Source of the DNA: Nectonema munidae
Lineage: Eukaryota; Nematomorpha; Nectonematoida; Nectonematidae
Direction of reading: 5' to 3'
Assembly (NCBI GenBank): GCA_030549495.1
Contig: JAUIRK010000536.1
Coordinates: forward strand, 992,001-1,056,000
Length of the DNA: 64,000 nucleotides
Shown: positions 34,861-45,497 of the stretch, piece after piece
How the letters are laid out: every line of letters starts with the position of its first letter
Numbering within the stretch: position 1 is the first letter of the stretch
Notes under the pieces: model-generated
What the model saw: only the letters and a program-made list of their open reading frames with translations
Database searches by the model: none
Told to the model about the DNA's origin: nothing
Program-made: the position numbers and the translations under genes

Positions 34861-35115
34861 CTGTTCGATAAATTTTAAATTAGTTTTTTTTAATAAAAAT
34901 GATCAATATCATAGTAATATAAAAAAAGGATACTATTTTGCGAATAAACGCCATATTTAATTAATTTTTATTGCCATAAAAAAATGCCCCAGCACATCAC
35001 TGAAGCTTCTTTCCACTGTTTATTGCATTTACCACGTATTATTTTTGTCTTGATAAAGAAACCTAGTTTCTAAAGCGCTTGATAAATAAAATATTCAGTG
35101 TTTTCTCTCAACTAT

Positions 35116-36900
35116 ACATAATCTTTTTAAGGAATAAATCAGATTAAAGAACTGAAAAAGCTTGAAAGTAACAAAATAAAAGTTTTTAAAAATATATACA
35201 GAATAAATCCATGAACTAAAGCAAATGATGGTTAAAAATTTTTAACTAAAAGTAGTACACGATTGAAATTTCACAATGTTTATTTGAATATAATTGAAAT
35301 AAAAACATAAGACATAAATCTACATACAGACTGACTTATCAAACTGGAGTACAGCTCTCGATTTTAGTAAAATGAATACAACCACATCATATGACTCTAT
35401 AATGATAATGACATTTTTTTAGCACTTATTACTATTATTATTATTATCTAGAAGAAAAGCAATGGAGAATAGGAGATAGGGTCTTTAAATACTGGAAGTT
35501 TCTTAATTTTAATGGGGAATGAGTAGAAGCTACTTATAAACTAGTTTCTTATGTAAAAAAAGATTATTATTAATTTATTAGTCCTTACAGATAAAATGAG
35601 ATACGACTGCACAATAAAATATGTGTTTTAAGTTATATAAAAATTCATTTAAAATGATAAACAGACGAATCATTTTCAAAAACATAGGGAGCATCACTTT
35701 CACGAGCAGAATTTTTAAGACTAATTATCTAATCTCTTTTCAATGGAATTTAAAATCTTTAGATGACCATCTATGCATAAAAGGGTAAATTATAGTGCTA
35801 CGTAAAAAATATTAAAAATAATCATCTAATCTCAAACGTCAAGATATATTATCAAGTCTAAAAATAATATCAAGCAATTGTTTATAATTTAAAGAAGTAC
35901 ATAGAGAGAAATAGAGATTATATTAACGAATGACTAAAACTATTGATTATAACTATCGTTGACAAATTAGATCAAAGTTGAGTTACATAAACATATTTAT
36001 AAATTCAGACATTGTTTTTTCAAATTAATACGACTTTTTACAATGACATTATAGATTCTAGGATCTTAAGTACGAGTATTTAACTATTATGTGAATATAT
36101 AGGATATCTTTAAAAAAACAAACCTAATTAGAGACAAAATACTAAACTGATTTTCAAAAGAACAAATATATATGCAGATTCTCTCTATAATATATACGAT
36201 AGGTGAGAAATACTAGTTTTAAATTTTGATGAAAAATGCAAGTTCAAAATTATTAAAGTTACAAACCTTTTAAATTGATTTTATCTAAACTATTTTTTTC
36301 AAGGCAAAAAGGAGTGAAATTCAACTGTAAAAATTTCATATATATATTTCGAAAGAAGGAAATTTAAAACGAGCAGGGTAAAAATGTGCCGCAAAAATAG
36401 GACAAAAAGTGTCGTAAAAAATAATTCAAATAAATACTTATTTTAGTTTTTGGATATTAACATATAAAACTATTTCTTTAAATATAAATTTTAAAATAAA
36501 TATTAAAAATATGCAAGACCAATGAAATTATGAAATGAATTATTATAATTTCTTTTACATTTTTTCGTTCCGTCTCGGTTTTCCGTTTTTCGGTTTTTGG
36601 TAAATTGTCTCGGTTTCTCGGCGTTTTTGCTTCTTCCTGTTTTTTTCGGTTTTTTTCTACGGATTTTTACGGTTTTTACAACAAAAACAAACATTCCTTT
36701 CTCATGTCGCTCTTCCTCAATTTCTTTTGTTGTCTTCTTCTATAGGTTTGGTTTCTTTAGGTTTGTTTTTGTTTTTCTTTTTTCTTTGCTTTTACTTTTT
36801 AAATATTGTTTATGTAATATTCGAATGTGTTACCTATTTAATTTATTTCTGTTCTCTTTTTAAGCTCTTCAAATTTTATTGAGCCTTTTTTAGTCGTACG
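35116..36900. other. Intergenic, no gene seen
   Basis: Strongly AT-rich. At about 36560-36680 a TC-rich stretch repeats CGGTTTT(T)CGG-like strings and ends with TACGGATTTTTACGG, which also occurs near 41285. These may be remains of the left part of the following hAT element, but no left terminus was found. Confidence 0.4.
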
Positions 36901-37259
36901 CCGTTTCGTTTGCTTTACAACAAAAATATTTTGTTGTTTAAATTTGCAAGTGTCGTTCAGAGTTCGTCTTTGTACCTCTTCCCCTAAAAAATTACGCCTA
37001 CAAAAAAGTACGAGCCTTAAAAGGAGTGGGAAAAAAGTTAGTTGGCTGAAAAGTGGCGGATCTGAAGGTTCAGCCTTTTGTACTTAGCCTAAAAGCATTG
37101 GTTGGTAAGGGTGGAATTAAGGATCTAGAAAAACAGCTAAAACTACAATCCACATTAAAAATGAAAAACGTGAGCGAGACAGAAAGAAAAGCTTTCAAAT
37201 CTTTTATTAAAAAAACATGAAGATCCAGTCCACAAATCGGAGTAATTTTTGCAATTGGA

Positions 37260-38163
37260 TGGTGGGCACACTTGTCTTTTCTTCTCGCTGATCATTTTCC
37301 CGAATTCTACCGAAATTGTGCCCTGATTCGGATTTGCAAAAAAATTTCAAGCAAACGAACTAAAGCGGCATGTATAATTAGTCGCTATGGCTCCCTGTTA
37401 CGAAAATCAAACCATAAACTTCATGAAAAGAAATTATTACAGTCTAATGATGGATGAAAGTACAGATAGAGGAGATCGTAAGCATGCAGCAATTTTATGT
37501 AGGGTGTATGTACCTCTTCTTATTCTGTGAAAATAGGTTTTTGCTCTACTACCATGCCCTAATGCCACTGGTGAAGAATTGTTTCGTATCATGGATGAAA
37601 AACGAAAAAAGTGGTGTCGGTTATGAAAAGCTTTTGGCTGGAACCGGATGGGCGGCCGCAATGTTGGGAACAAAAAACCTGTTGTTTCGCGTCTAAAAAA
37701 CAGCAGCCAGCCTCTTGTTTTACATTGTGTTTGCCATATTGCGCATCTTGCCCGCACGCATCCAAGGCATTACCAAATCACCTTGAAGAATTACTCGTCG
37801 ACATCTACTACTTTTTTCATCGTAGTGGAAAACGTATAAGTAAGTAATTCGTAGTCTAAAAGATTAAATTTTTTGTTTTTTATTTTGTTTCTCAGCTCAG
37901 TATGAGGAATTTCAGCAGTTTGTGAAGTCAACCCCCTCTTCTAAAACCAGCGCAAACAAGTGGTTGTCCTCGAAATGTGTTCAGAAAGAATTGTTGAACA
38001 ATGGCCAGCTTTACTTTCTTTTTTCTGCTCTCACGAAGAACAAGAATCGAATAAAAGAATTAGAAACATAATGGAGCATCTTAAAAATCCTATCAATAGA
38101 GCCTGTTTCATGTTTTTGAAAGCAGTTTTACCGATATTCAATCGCTTCAATATTTTGTTCCAA
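37260..38163 (+). pseudogene. hAT-like transposase, 5' exons
   Basis: Two exons joined by a 56-bp intron with a consensus donor and acceptor, in which the phases match (…KRI-T-QYEEF). The domain order is D-E-S-T-D (first catalytic acid region), a G-x-K-x-x-V-x-S-R-L-K block, the C-V-C-H-I-A-H-L-A motif and W-L-S-S-K-C-V-x-K. There are several frame changes before 37700, so this copy is not translatable as it stands. The exon ends CAA at 38163, with the donor GTA directly abutting the pogo insertion. Confidence 0.65.
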
Positions 38164-38166
38164 GTA

Positions 38167-40199
38167 CAGTAGTGCCCACTTAATATCATACTTTTATATT
38201 CCCGTTTATTGTCTAAAAATAACCAAACTTTATAAAAAAAAATTTTTTTATATAGTTTCCCGTTTATTGTCAAAATGCAAATATTTTTAATTACTTTTTC
38301 GTATTTTAACTCCTATCTACCAAACAATTCAATAAGTTATATATCCCTTAATTATTTATGATAAGAATGGTTTTCCTAAAAATCTTGGTTTACCTTGTGA
38401 GTACATTATTAATAAGTTCAGAAAGCAAGTGTCAAAAACCACAACACAACAGTCAAGTCTTGAAAGGTCTCCTTTTGATCTTAAATAAACTCCCAATAAA
38501 AAATTGTGTCTATTGTTACGCACTTGCTAGCTATTCTTCAGTTCTTCTTTTTAATCAAGTGTAAAAAGAAATGATTCTTCCCAAAGGATATAAAGGTCCT
38601 ACCAATCAAAACCAAGCAAAAATGGTGTTTCACACCCCTTTAAAATTCTCAGCAAGAAGTCCCATCAAGAACAAAAAAACAACACAGAACAAGTAAGAGC
38701 CCTTTACACCTGGTTCGTGGCCCGTACCCATGGTGTCCCATCACCATTGAGTCCGAGGAGAGCCAACCAGCTCGCCAACCTAGGAAAGGACATTTCAAGC
38801 AACCAATGCTGGATCTGCTTGAAGGAGTTTTCGACAAATATAAAAAGCAGGAGAAAGGTGTACACCAGTCAGAACATGGTTTCAACGGAGTGTGAGAAGT
38901 ATGAAGTGTGACGTCTATAACCAGATGAGACAATCACTTCCGTGCCCTACCTGACACCTTGCAGAGCGACAGAAGCGAGCCAAAAGGTCAAGAGCTCTAA
39001 CGCCTGTTCGCCAACATGGACAGTGAAAGCATCCTCTACTGGTGGTTGCAAAAGTGTCAAGCCCAGGTGCTTTAGAGCCCCAGTCAGTCCCATACAGAAA
39101 ATAAAAACATGGATGACTGACAACCGTTTGAGACTGCTAAGAGACTTTGAAGTGACAGCCAGGCAGGGCTGCCCTTGTCCTCGACAACGCTGTCACCCAA
39201 GGATGCAGCAGATGACCTTCCCCACATTCGCCTCTCTTCCTGCGCCCAAAGACTCCATCATGAGCCATGTGACAGGGGATCACAAACCTGAAGGCACTCT
39301 ACAGGAAGAAGGTGGTCAGAAGATTGTTGCATACATGAAGGTGAAGCTGAGTTCTCGCCAGCACCTTCGCCCGCAAGTTTACAGTCCTGGATGCTATGAC
39401 ATGTTGAAAGTGCTCAGGTGTAAAACAGCCAGTGTGCAAACTGTTTTGCCCATGCGTTCTGCATCCCCTCTGCTCCAGATGCCCCACTGCAGACCACCAG
39501 GACAGCACCAGATGGGATGACAACAGAAGAGTTCCAGGCCTACGTGGACGTGGATTCCCAGACTGAGTGCCATGGGGTCTTGACAGATGACGACATCTGT
39601 GACACAGTACCCAGCCAGATGTTGCCCCACTGCGACAGTGAGATGAGTCAGCTGAACGCCTCCCCACCAAAGCCCATGTTGCCCTCGACGGCCTGTCATT
39701 GTGGTGCCTATCTGGAAGCCACCACGATCTCACCACCTTCTACACTCTGGAAAGTGAGCTGCAAACGGCGGTTACAACATCTGCCAAACAGACCGCATAA
39801 CAGACTTTTTTAAATCTAAATAGACAATTCGCAGACCACAGCTTCAAATGAAAAAAAACTTACCTGATGGATTGTTTAGGCCTACTTGTCAATGCGGTGT
39901 ATATATTTTTTATTTGTACATTTTAATAAATAATGTATGAAAAAGTGATACTAAATAAATTTTTTATTCTTTTATTTGTATATTGGATAATAATGTCTGA
40001 AAAATGTAATAAATACTTGTTTTAATTGTTAACCAGTGTTGCCACTTATCAGTGTAGGCCCCTACATGTATAACCAGCACAGTTAAATCGTTATAACCAC
40101 CATAATCATGAAAATAGCTAAGCCCGGATATTAGAATATCCCGGATTATGTCATAATTTATTCATACACGGAGGGTATGACAATAAGCGGGCTCCACTG
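38167..40199 (+). mobile_element. pogo/Tigger-type DNA transposon (2,033 bp)
   Basis: The left end CAGTAGTGCCCACTTAATAT and the right end (complement CAGTGGAGCCCGCTTATTGT) are inverted repeats of about 25 bp with a few mismatches. TA flanks both sides (38165-38166 and 40200-40201), the target duplication of Tc1/mariner/pogo elements. Coding traces fit a CENP-B/Tigger transposase: an HTH region near 38660-38850 (VRALYTWFVARTHGVPSPLS) and a C-terminal EEFQAYVDVDSQTECHGVL (39517-39600). The middle (38942-39516) is not recognisable as a DDE domain. Codon region 38650-39830 is about half G+C, far above the rest of the window. Confidence 0.8.
38717..39813 (+). pseudogene. Tigger/CENP-B-like transposase remnant
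   Basis: ORFs at 38717-38911, 38942-39520 and 39517-39813. The first reads as part of the DNA-binding region (VRALYTWFVARTHGVP, then SLSPRRANQLANLGKDISS in a shifted reading); the last holds the acidic C-terminal segment (YVDVDSQTECHGVLTDDDI). The long central ORF is Pro/Cys/Arg-rich and probably an out-of-frame shadow of decayed coding sequence. No intact D-D-D catalytic set was found. Confidence 0.5.
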
Positions 40200-40255
40200 T
40201 ATTACCTTTTTTCTAGGTTTTAATATTGTGGTTTAAATGTTGAAATGTTTTTAAG

Positions 40256-41176
40256 TCCTCGAAGCCAAATATACACACATTGTTGTCTGAAATGGAGATC
40301 ACACTCAAGTCATTTTTAGCCAGATTTGTTAGACCCGAGGAAGTTTCATCGAAGAAAGATCCAACGACCGTATGTATCGATATGGAATTTCAGTTACCAG
40401 ATGAGGCTATTTTTATAGGTCATCAAACGCGTGTTTTTTTAAAAGAAAATGAGGATGAGATTGACAGATATGAACTGAAAGAATTTATGAAGTTATTTTA
40501 TCTTTTCCTTTTAAAACTAAAATGTTCTCAAAATGATTTTTAATCTAGTAATATAAGAAATTATTATGTTCAGTGTTAATCGATTGAAAGAAAGCTACCT
40601 TTTACGATTTTGGACCATTTCGTATTCTGGATCAAATGAAAGAACTAAAATTACGACTTTATCAGGCATTATTAACACCATTTAGTTAACTTCAAATTTT
40701 GAAATTTATATTTTTAGTTAATGCTTTAGTAGAAGATTTACATTGTTCCTCTGGATGAATTGGATCAATTGGCAAGAATTTCTAGACTACCAATTCATGA
40801 AAATTCCTCTGATTTAGAAAATTGTGGAGTTGACGTTTCTGGGAAAACTTAGCAAATTAGAGACCTTGGAAGGAAAAATAAGATTCCCATTACTTTGTGA
40901 ACTAATGATAGCATTGTTAGTTTTACCTCATTCAAATGCAGACTTGAACGTCTTTTCAGGTATAGCCTAGAGTAATTTTTTTTGAATAATATTTTTTTCT
41001 TTTTAGCATGATCAATAATATCAAGAAAGTAAAAGAAATCAGCTTGATATTTCAACTATATCAGCCCTTCTGCATGTCAAAACTAACGACCAAGGTGTAC
41101 TCTGTTACGACTACGACCCGCCAGAAAGTGTCATTAAAATTTCATCTTCCGTAACTCCTAAAGGATCACACAATTA
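40256..41176 (+). pseudogene. hAT-like transposase, 3' exons
   Basis: The acceptor TGTTTTTAAG at 40255 opens SSKPNIHTLLSEMEITLKSF, then ARFVRPEEVSSKKDPTTVC, open to 40543. After a decayed stretch, FLGKLSKLETLEGKIRFPLL leads to LCELMIALLVLPHSNAD, the C-terminal dimerisation signature. The donor TTCAG|GTATAG (40959) and acceptor CTTTTTAG (41006) join it to a terminal exon ending in a Pro/Glu-rich tail (DYDPPESVIKISSSVTPKG) and stop. Confidence 0.68.
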
Positions 41177-41619
41177 AAAATTTAATAGTTTTTTGTTTTG
41201 AATATTTTGTAATTTTATTTAATAAATTTTATTTTTAGTCAAAACTAGCATGATAGAACCGCTCTTGATTAAAAACTTGAATCTACGGATTTCTACGGAT
41301 TTTTAGGACATGTTTTACGGATTTTTGATAAAGTTTGCCTGGCAACACTGTTTTTAGTACAATATTTTGAGAAGCTAGTATTTTAAAGCCATGTGTGTGC
41401 TGATATGCTCTCGCAAGATTGTGTGGGTTAAGACAAATAGAAATGTGATAAGATATTAAGTGGAGTTACCAGTGTTATCCTAAAATAAAGAATAAAAATA
41501 GAAACAATTTAGTCTATCATAAGGTTCTCTCTAATGGTAAGAGTGGTTTCAATAAGTGTTGCGAGGGATTTTACTAATGTTGGTTGCAAAAAAGGTAGAC
41601 TGCTGTTGGTGATGTATTA

Positions 41620-42600
41620 AACAAAAGTAAGCAGTGTCTTGGAAGATCTTGGCGATGAAAAGAGAAGATCTGAATTTGAGGATGAGGTGGTATGATATTT
41701 CTATTACATCGCATCCGAAGGGTAAGTATGGACTTTCTCTAACTTTAATTTGAAAGAGGCAGTAGCCTGATAGCCAGCGAATTGTTGAACCCGACGGTGT
41801 AAAATTTTCGCTTTTGAAAGTAATATGTAAAGTATTGATATGTGGTAAAGGAGAGATTAGTGCATTTTAAGATGAAGACATGGACATTTGCCATTCTTCG
41901 AGGAAGAATACGTTGATATGCGTTAGAAAGGTTTTTAGAGATAGTGAGGAGTTTTCAAAGGTTCAGTGTTAGTTGTAAGTTAAGTGGTCAACGAGGGAGT
42001 TTTCTGTTATGATTTGGTAAGCCGGACATTAATCTTTAAAGAAGGCGTAAGCAAAAGAAGCTTTGAGGGATCTCATTGAGGTGTCTTTGAGGATACGTAA
42101 GGAGGTTGATGAAGACTTAGAGCGAAAGTATCAAATTTTTTTTTTCAAAAAATTATTTTTGCATATGGCTGAGTTAAAAGAGATTGATGTATAAAGGCTG
42201 AACTAGGTATTTAGCAATATTTGGTGGTAATTTAGCTAATAGAGAAAAGTAGAAAGAATAGGATAAATCAGTGTTGTGGGGTATGGTCTTTAGAAAGGGG
42301 GAATTAAGTTATTGTATGCCAAGATGTAGCGCTTCATAAGATTTTTCTAGTTGAAGTTGTAAAGGTAGGATGTTTGTTTGAATTTTTAAGCATGTGGTGC
42401 AAATGGTGCCATAGGCGTTGGTGATGCATAGTAGGCAGAGACAGTGTATTTTATTAAGAAAATGGCGTGTTGTTGTTGGCTTTTAGGGGAAGCCTCAGAA
42501 AAGAATTCCATATTGAATAAATGGGAGGATCAAGGATGAGTACATGTAGTTAATGTTTTAGGGACGTAGGCGTCATTTATAAGAGATAGCCCTTTTAATT
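41620..42600 (-). mobile_element. Old 3' fragment of the RNase H-bearing LINE family
   Basis: Nucleotide strings parallel the full-length LINE at 46.2-51.2 kb in the same order: GATAGCCAGCGAATTGTTG (cf. GAGAGCCAGCGAATGATGTT at 46.67 kb), a TCAACGAGG.AGTTTTC segment (cf. 46.89 kb), and AAAGAATTCCATATTGA (cf. 47.68 kb). No long ORF survives, so this is a much older copy covering the RNase H and post-RT region. Confidence 0.7.
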
Positions 42601-43141
42601 CAAAAAAAGGGTGACTAAGAGTTAATTATTTCATTAAATATATTACAATATCTAATTCATCTATGTGGTTATTTTTAAAAAATTCCATGAAGTTTTAAAA
42701 TTTCAAACTTTATATTGTTTGATATTGAGCTTTTAGCAAACATGATCTCAGATCATCCTGAATAGAGATTTCGTTCCATCTCTTTTGACGACATAGATAT
42801 AATAATTACACGATGTAACAAAAATTTAAAAAAAATTTTGAGTCATTTTTTTGTTTGTTTATTTTTTATTAGCATGAAAAAAAATTATATCAGATTTTTG
42901 ACTAATCGTTATTTTAAAAATGGCAGCGATATTTCCAGAAGTAACCACCGAAACTATAAATTACACTTGAAACATCTATCAATACGCTTTCGGACATGTT
43001 AATAAAAACTCACATCATAAAGTTTATTTTTATCACAAGTAGATTATTCAAACATGATTGATACGATTTATTTCCACTCTTTTTCTTCACTTTATCTTGT
43101 TATATTTATTTTTTTAACTATTCTTTTTTATAGATATTTAT
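42601..43141. other. Intergenic, no gene seen
   Basis: AT-rich sequence left of the inverted-repeat element. I looked for an extension of its terminal repeat here and found none. Confidence 0.5.
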
Positions 43142-44616
43142 AGTGAATTTTTGGTTGTTTGTCTTTTATTAGGTCGTAAGAATGAAGAAAAAGCAGATCT
43201 TTCACGCGCTAATCACTGAATGACATCCATTTTTTGAAAAATAACAAAAAAAATTATATTTTCATAAGAAAATTGCAGAAAAATTTACTGAAACTATAGA
43301 ACAGCGTTGAAACGGTTAAGAGGCTCGGTTTCTGGGACCAAACTCAAGACGTAGTCGCCCATCATACACTTATTTTACTGACCCTGGTAGCGCTTCCAAA
43401 ATTCCATCACATATTGGTGGAAACGCTCCCCATGCTCTTCGGAGTAGCCTACGATATATGTGTAATTTCAGGGACATTCTGCAGTCCATCTTTTAGCACT
43501 TGAGAAGATTGGTGACCAGTTCACGGTAGTTTTTTTCTTCCTGTTACCCAATAAGCCCTAGACAACAGCAATGAAGCTGCGCCAGGCACGTTTCTCCGGT
43601 GCAAATAACTTTCCGGTGAACTCAGGGTCCTGCAGGATTATACGGGATTTCAATTTCTTCAAACAAGCAATTGATGTCGTGACAATAATACACTTTCTCA
43701 TCCAGTTTGAAATACCGAGAGAATGTCATGACGTTGTCTCTGTTTTGTTACCCGACAGTTTTCTTCCAACAAGTTCCACTGTTTGAACGTGGATGTAAGT
43801 AATTCTGCTTTTCATTTGGTGAGTCCTAGGTCTTTGAAAGATCATTGAGCTCCGCTTGGTTAGGGAAAAGCGGAATAGACAGATTATCATCTGCAACAAA
43901 GGCATCGTCGTGGGCATCTTTTATTTCGCTGCTGGGACTTGTACGAGCATCTTTCGTGATCACCGGAGGAGAGTTGGAAGCTGCTCAAAATGCATCACAG
44001 GACGAAGAGATGATGAAAGATCGGGGTAGTCGAACATAACCGTCTTCTTACCCCTGCGCGGACACGTGACTACCACAATACAAAAGTAGCAGTTGTTTAT
44101 GTGATCTGTTGGTTCCCGCCAGAATCTTGGCACGCCAAACTTCAGTTTCGTTACTTCCCTCTGTACCACGACTCCAGAGTGGACCGACAGCTTCCCAAAC
44201 CATATGTGGCGCCCAACTCTTGTCCTGGTCCCCTACTTGAACTCTAAAGTACACCTTGTAAGCCGAACAGAGAAGGTTCCCTTCAACTATGGTGGCCCTG
44301 ACTACTTGAATGAATCATATAAATCATACTTGAATAAATGATATTTTTTTCAAAATATTTTCTAAATCATATAACGATCAACAATATGGTATGTTTTACT
44401 TTTGATTAGCATATCCCTGTATGTTTCAACGCTGTTGTATAGTTTCAGTAATGTTCAAAGGCAATTTTCTGCAATTTTCTTATGTAAATATACAATTTTT
44501 GTTGTTTTTCAAAAAATCGGTGTAATTTCTTAAATAAAGATTAGAGACATGAAAGATATGCTTTTTCTTCATTCTTACGACCTAATAAAAGACAAACAAC
44601 CAAAAAATTCACTCAA
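43142..44616 (-). mobile_element. Inverted-repeat element enclosing the uncharacterised arthropod family (candidate new DNA transposon)
   Basis: Bases 43142-43312 and about 44424-44616 are inverted copies over some 175 bp. They share GTGAATTTTTTGGTTG, then TTTGTCTTTTATTAGGTCGT, AAGAATGAAGAAAAAGCA, CATAAGAAAATTGCAGAAA and ACTGAAACTATA.AACAGCG, with small indels. The C-terminal codons of the enclosed gene begin right beside the left repeat. The whole unit is about 1.47 kb; its gene is internally deleted relative to the copy at 4-5.6 kb, so it is probably non-autonomous. No target duplication is evident next to the repeats. Confidence 0.75.
43320..44265 (-). pseudogene. Uncharacterised arthropod multi-copy family, copy 2 (internally deleted)
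   Basis: The N-terminal part (43960-44254) gives VGDQDKSWAPHM, then NETEVWR..., NNCYFCIVVV and YPDLSSSLRPVMHF, matching copy 1's EDQDKPWAPHV, DDCYFC and YPNLPSAIRPVYH. The C-terminal part (43320-43570) gives NYRELVTNLLKC, RMSLKLHI and EEHGERFHQYVMEFWKRYQG, matching MSLKIHFLH and DEHWERFHQDISKIESRYKG. The central region with FIDSS, CGDFKV and the Cys pair was not found, so about half the protein is missing. Frame changes are present. The two copies are clearly diverged, so they are separate family lineages or old copies. Confidence 0.7.
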
Positions 44617-45497
44617 ACAAAATCTTTGTTACATTGTGTTATTATTAGAAAATTAATTGATTCATTTGACAAAAATATATAAAAGTTAATCTACTGCCAA
44701 ATTAATTACATATATAAACCAGGGCCGCACATCCTTAAAATTATTGGGGGCGAAATTTTTTTGTTACAATTTTCAAAATTAGTGGTCTGGAAATACCACA
44801 GGAGACCAAATATACAATTTCTTTTAAAATAGAGTGTATTCAGCGCATACCTAAAGTCCTAAATTTATAAGACTACTTTATATTTCTTTACAAAATTGGT
44901 GAATTTAAATACTATACTTCCAGCAAAAATATTTTAATTAAATTTGCATATCGAATATACACTAGTTTAAAAAAATCATAAATTGTTGGGGGAGGGAGGG
45001 GGAGCCAATAAGCTTTTCATTTGAAAATGAAGTAGTCTATCAGGCACATTACAGGAATTGAGGAAACGATATCTGATTCATAGAGAAAACAACTGAAAAC
45101 AAATAACTGAAGGTTGGGTAGTTTATATGAATGTAGTCTGAAAGCAAAGAGTCTACTAGACACCCTGCGATGTTTATATGAAAAAATGTGATTGGATTCA
45201 GGAGTAAGGGTATAAAATGAAGTTATAATTGTGCAAACAAAGATAAAACAATAACTTAAGATTGCATTATTTCATTTTTCTCAGCATCATTCAAAAATAA
45301 TTTAAAAGCTAAATTGGTGCAAGCTACAAAAGTAAAATAACTTAACATTTTGCAATGATTTGCCTTTTATAATAACATTTAAGGAAAAAAAAGTCTATCA
45401 GAAAAAGTTATAGAGCTTCAACAAAAACTAAAAAATTTTACAGCATAACTTAAGTTTTTTGAAAACTAATTTGATGTATCCCCTACAGCATACTCTA
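44617..45497. other. Intergenic, no gene seen
   Basis: AT-rich. AACCAGGGCCGCACATCC near 44718 resembles a hAT terminus, but no partner was found. A G-rich patch lies near 44988-45003. Confidence 0.4.

Larger units (their letters stand above)
32438..35115. mobile_element. Penelope-like composite bounded by inverted repeats of about 95 bp
   Basis: The left block (32438-32537) and right block (about 34990-35115) are inverted relatives sharing TTATCAAGCGCTTT, TTCTTTATCAAGA and CAATAAACAGTGGAAAGAA. Between them lie an RT-end/GIY-YIG remnant (32570-33666), a SINE (33000-33154) and an hAT remnant (34340-34860). Penelope-like elements are known to carry terminal repeats in inverted as well as direct orientation, which would explain the flanks. 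A DNA transposon with these repeats that later received the other pieces is an alternative. Confidence 0.6.
37020..41350 (+). mobile_element. Intron-containing hAT-like transposon, interrupted by a pogo element
   Basis: The coding blocks form one transposase read left to right. 37260-37839: HFPEFYRNC, YYSLMMDESTDRGDRKHAA, NVGNKKPVVSRLKNSSQPL and VLHCVCHIAHLA. Then intron 37840-37895 (ATAA|GTAAGT...TTTCTCAG) and exon 37896-38163 (QYEEFQQFVKSTPSSK...). Then an intron carrying the pogo element. The exon from 40256 gives SSKPNIHTLLSEMEITLKSF then LARFVRPEEVSSK. A later block has RFPLLCELMIALLVLPHSNAD to 40959. After intron 40960-41006 the last exon (MINNIKKVKEI... TISALLHVKTNDQGVLCYDY) stops near 41176. 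D-E-S-T-D, C-H-x-x-H-L and P-H-S-N-A-D are hAT-like landmarks. The right end TTTGCCTGGCAACACTG at 41350 looks like a hAT terminus (CAGTGTTGCCAGG inward). Some stops are present; the left terminus was not identified. Confidence 0.7.

Noticed and set aside
39299-39736. Long minus-strand ORFs of 145 and 101 codons
   Set aside because: They are antisense shadows in the GC-rich pogo region, where stops are rare; the plus strand carries the recognisable transposase tail.
43571-44039. Plus-strand ORFs inside the inverted-repeat element
   Set aside because: The minus strand carries the family match; the plus-strand readings show no resemblance to anything and are shadows.
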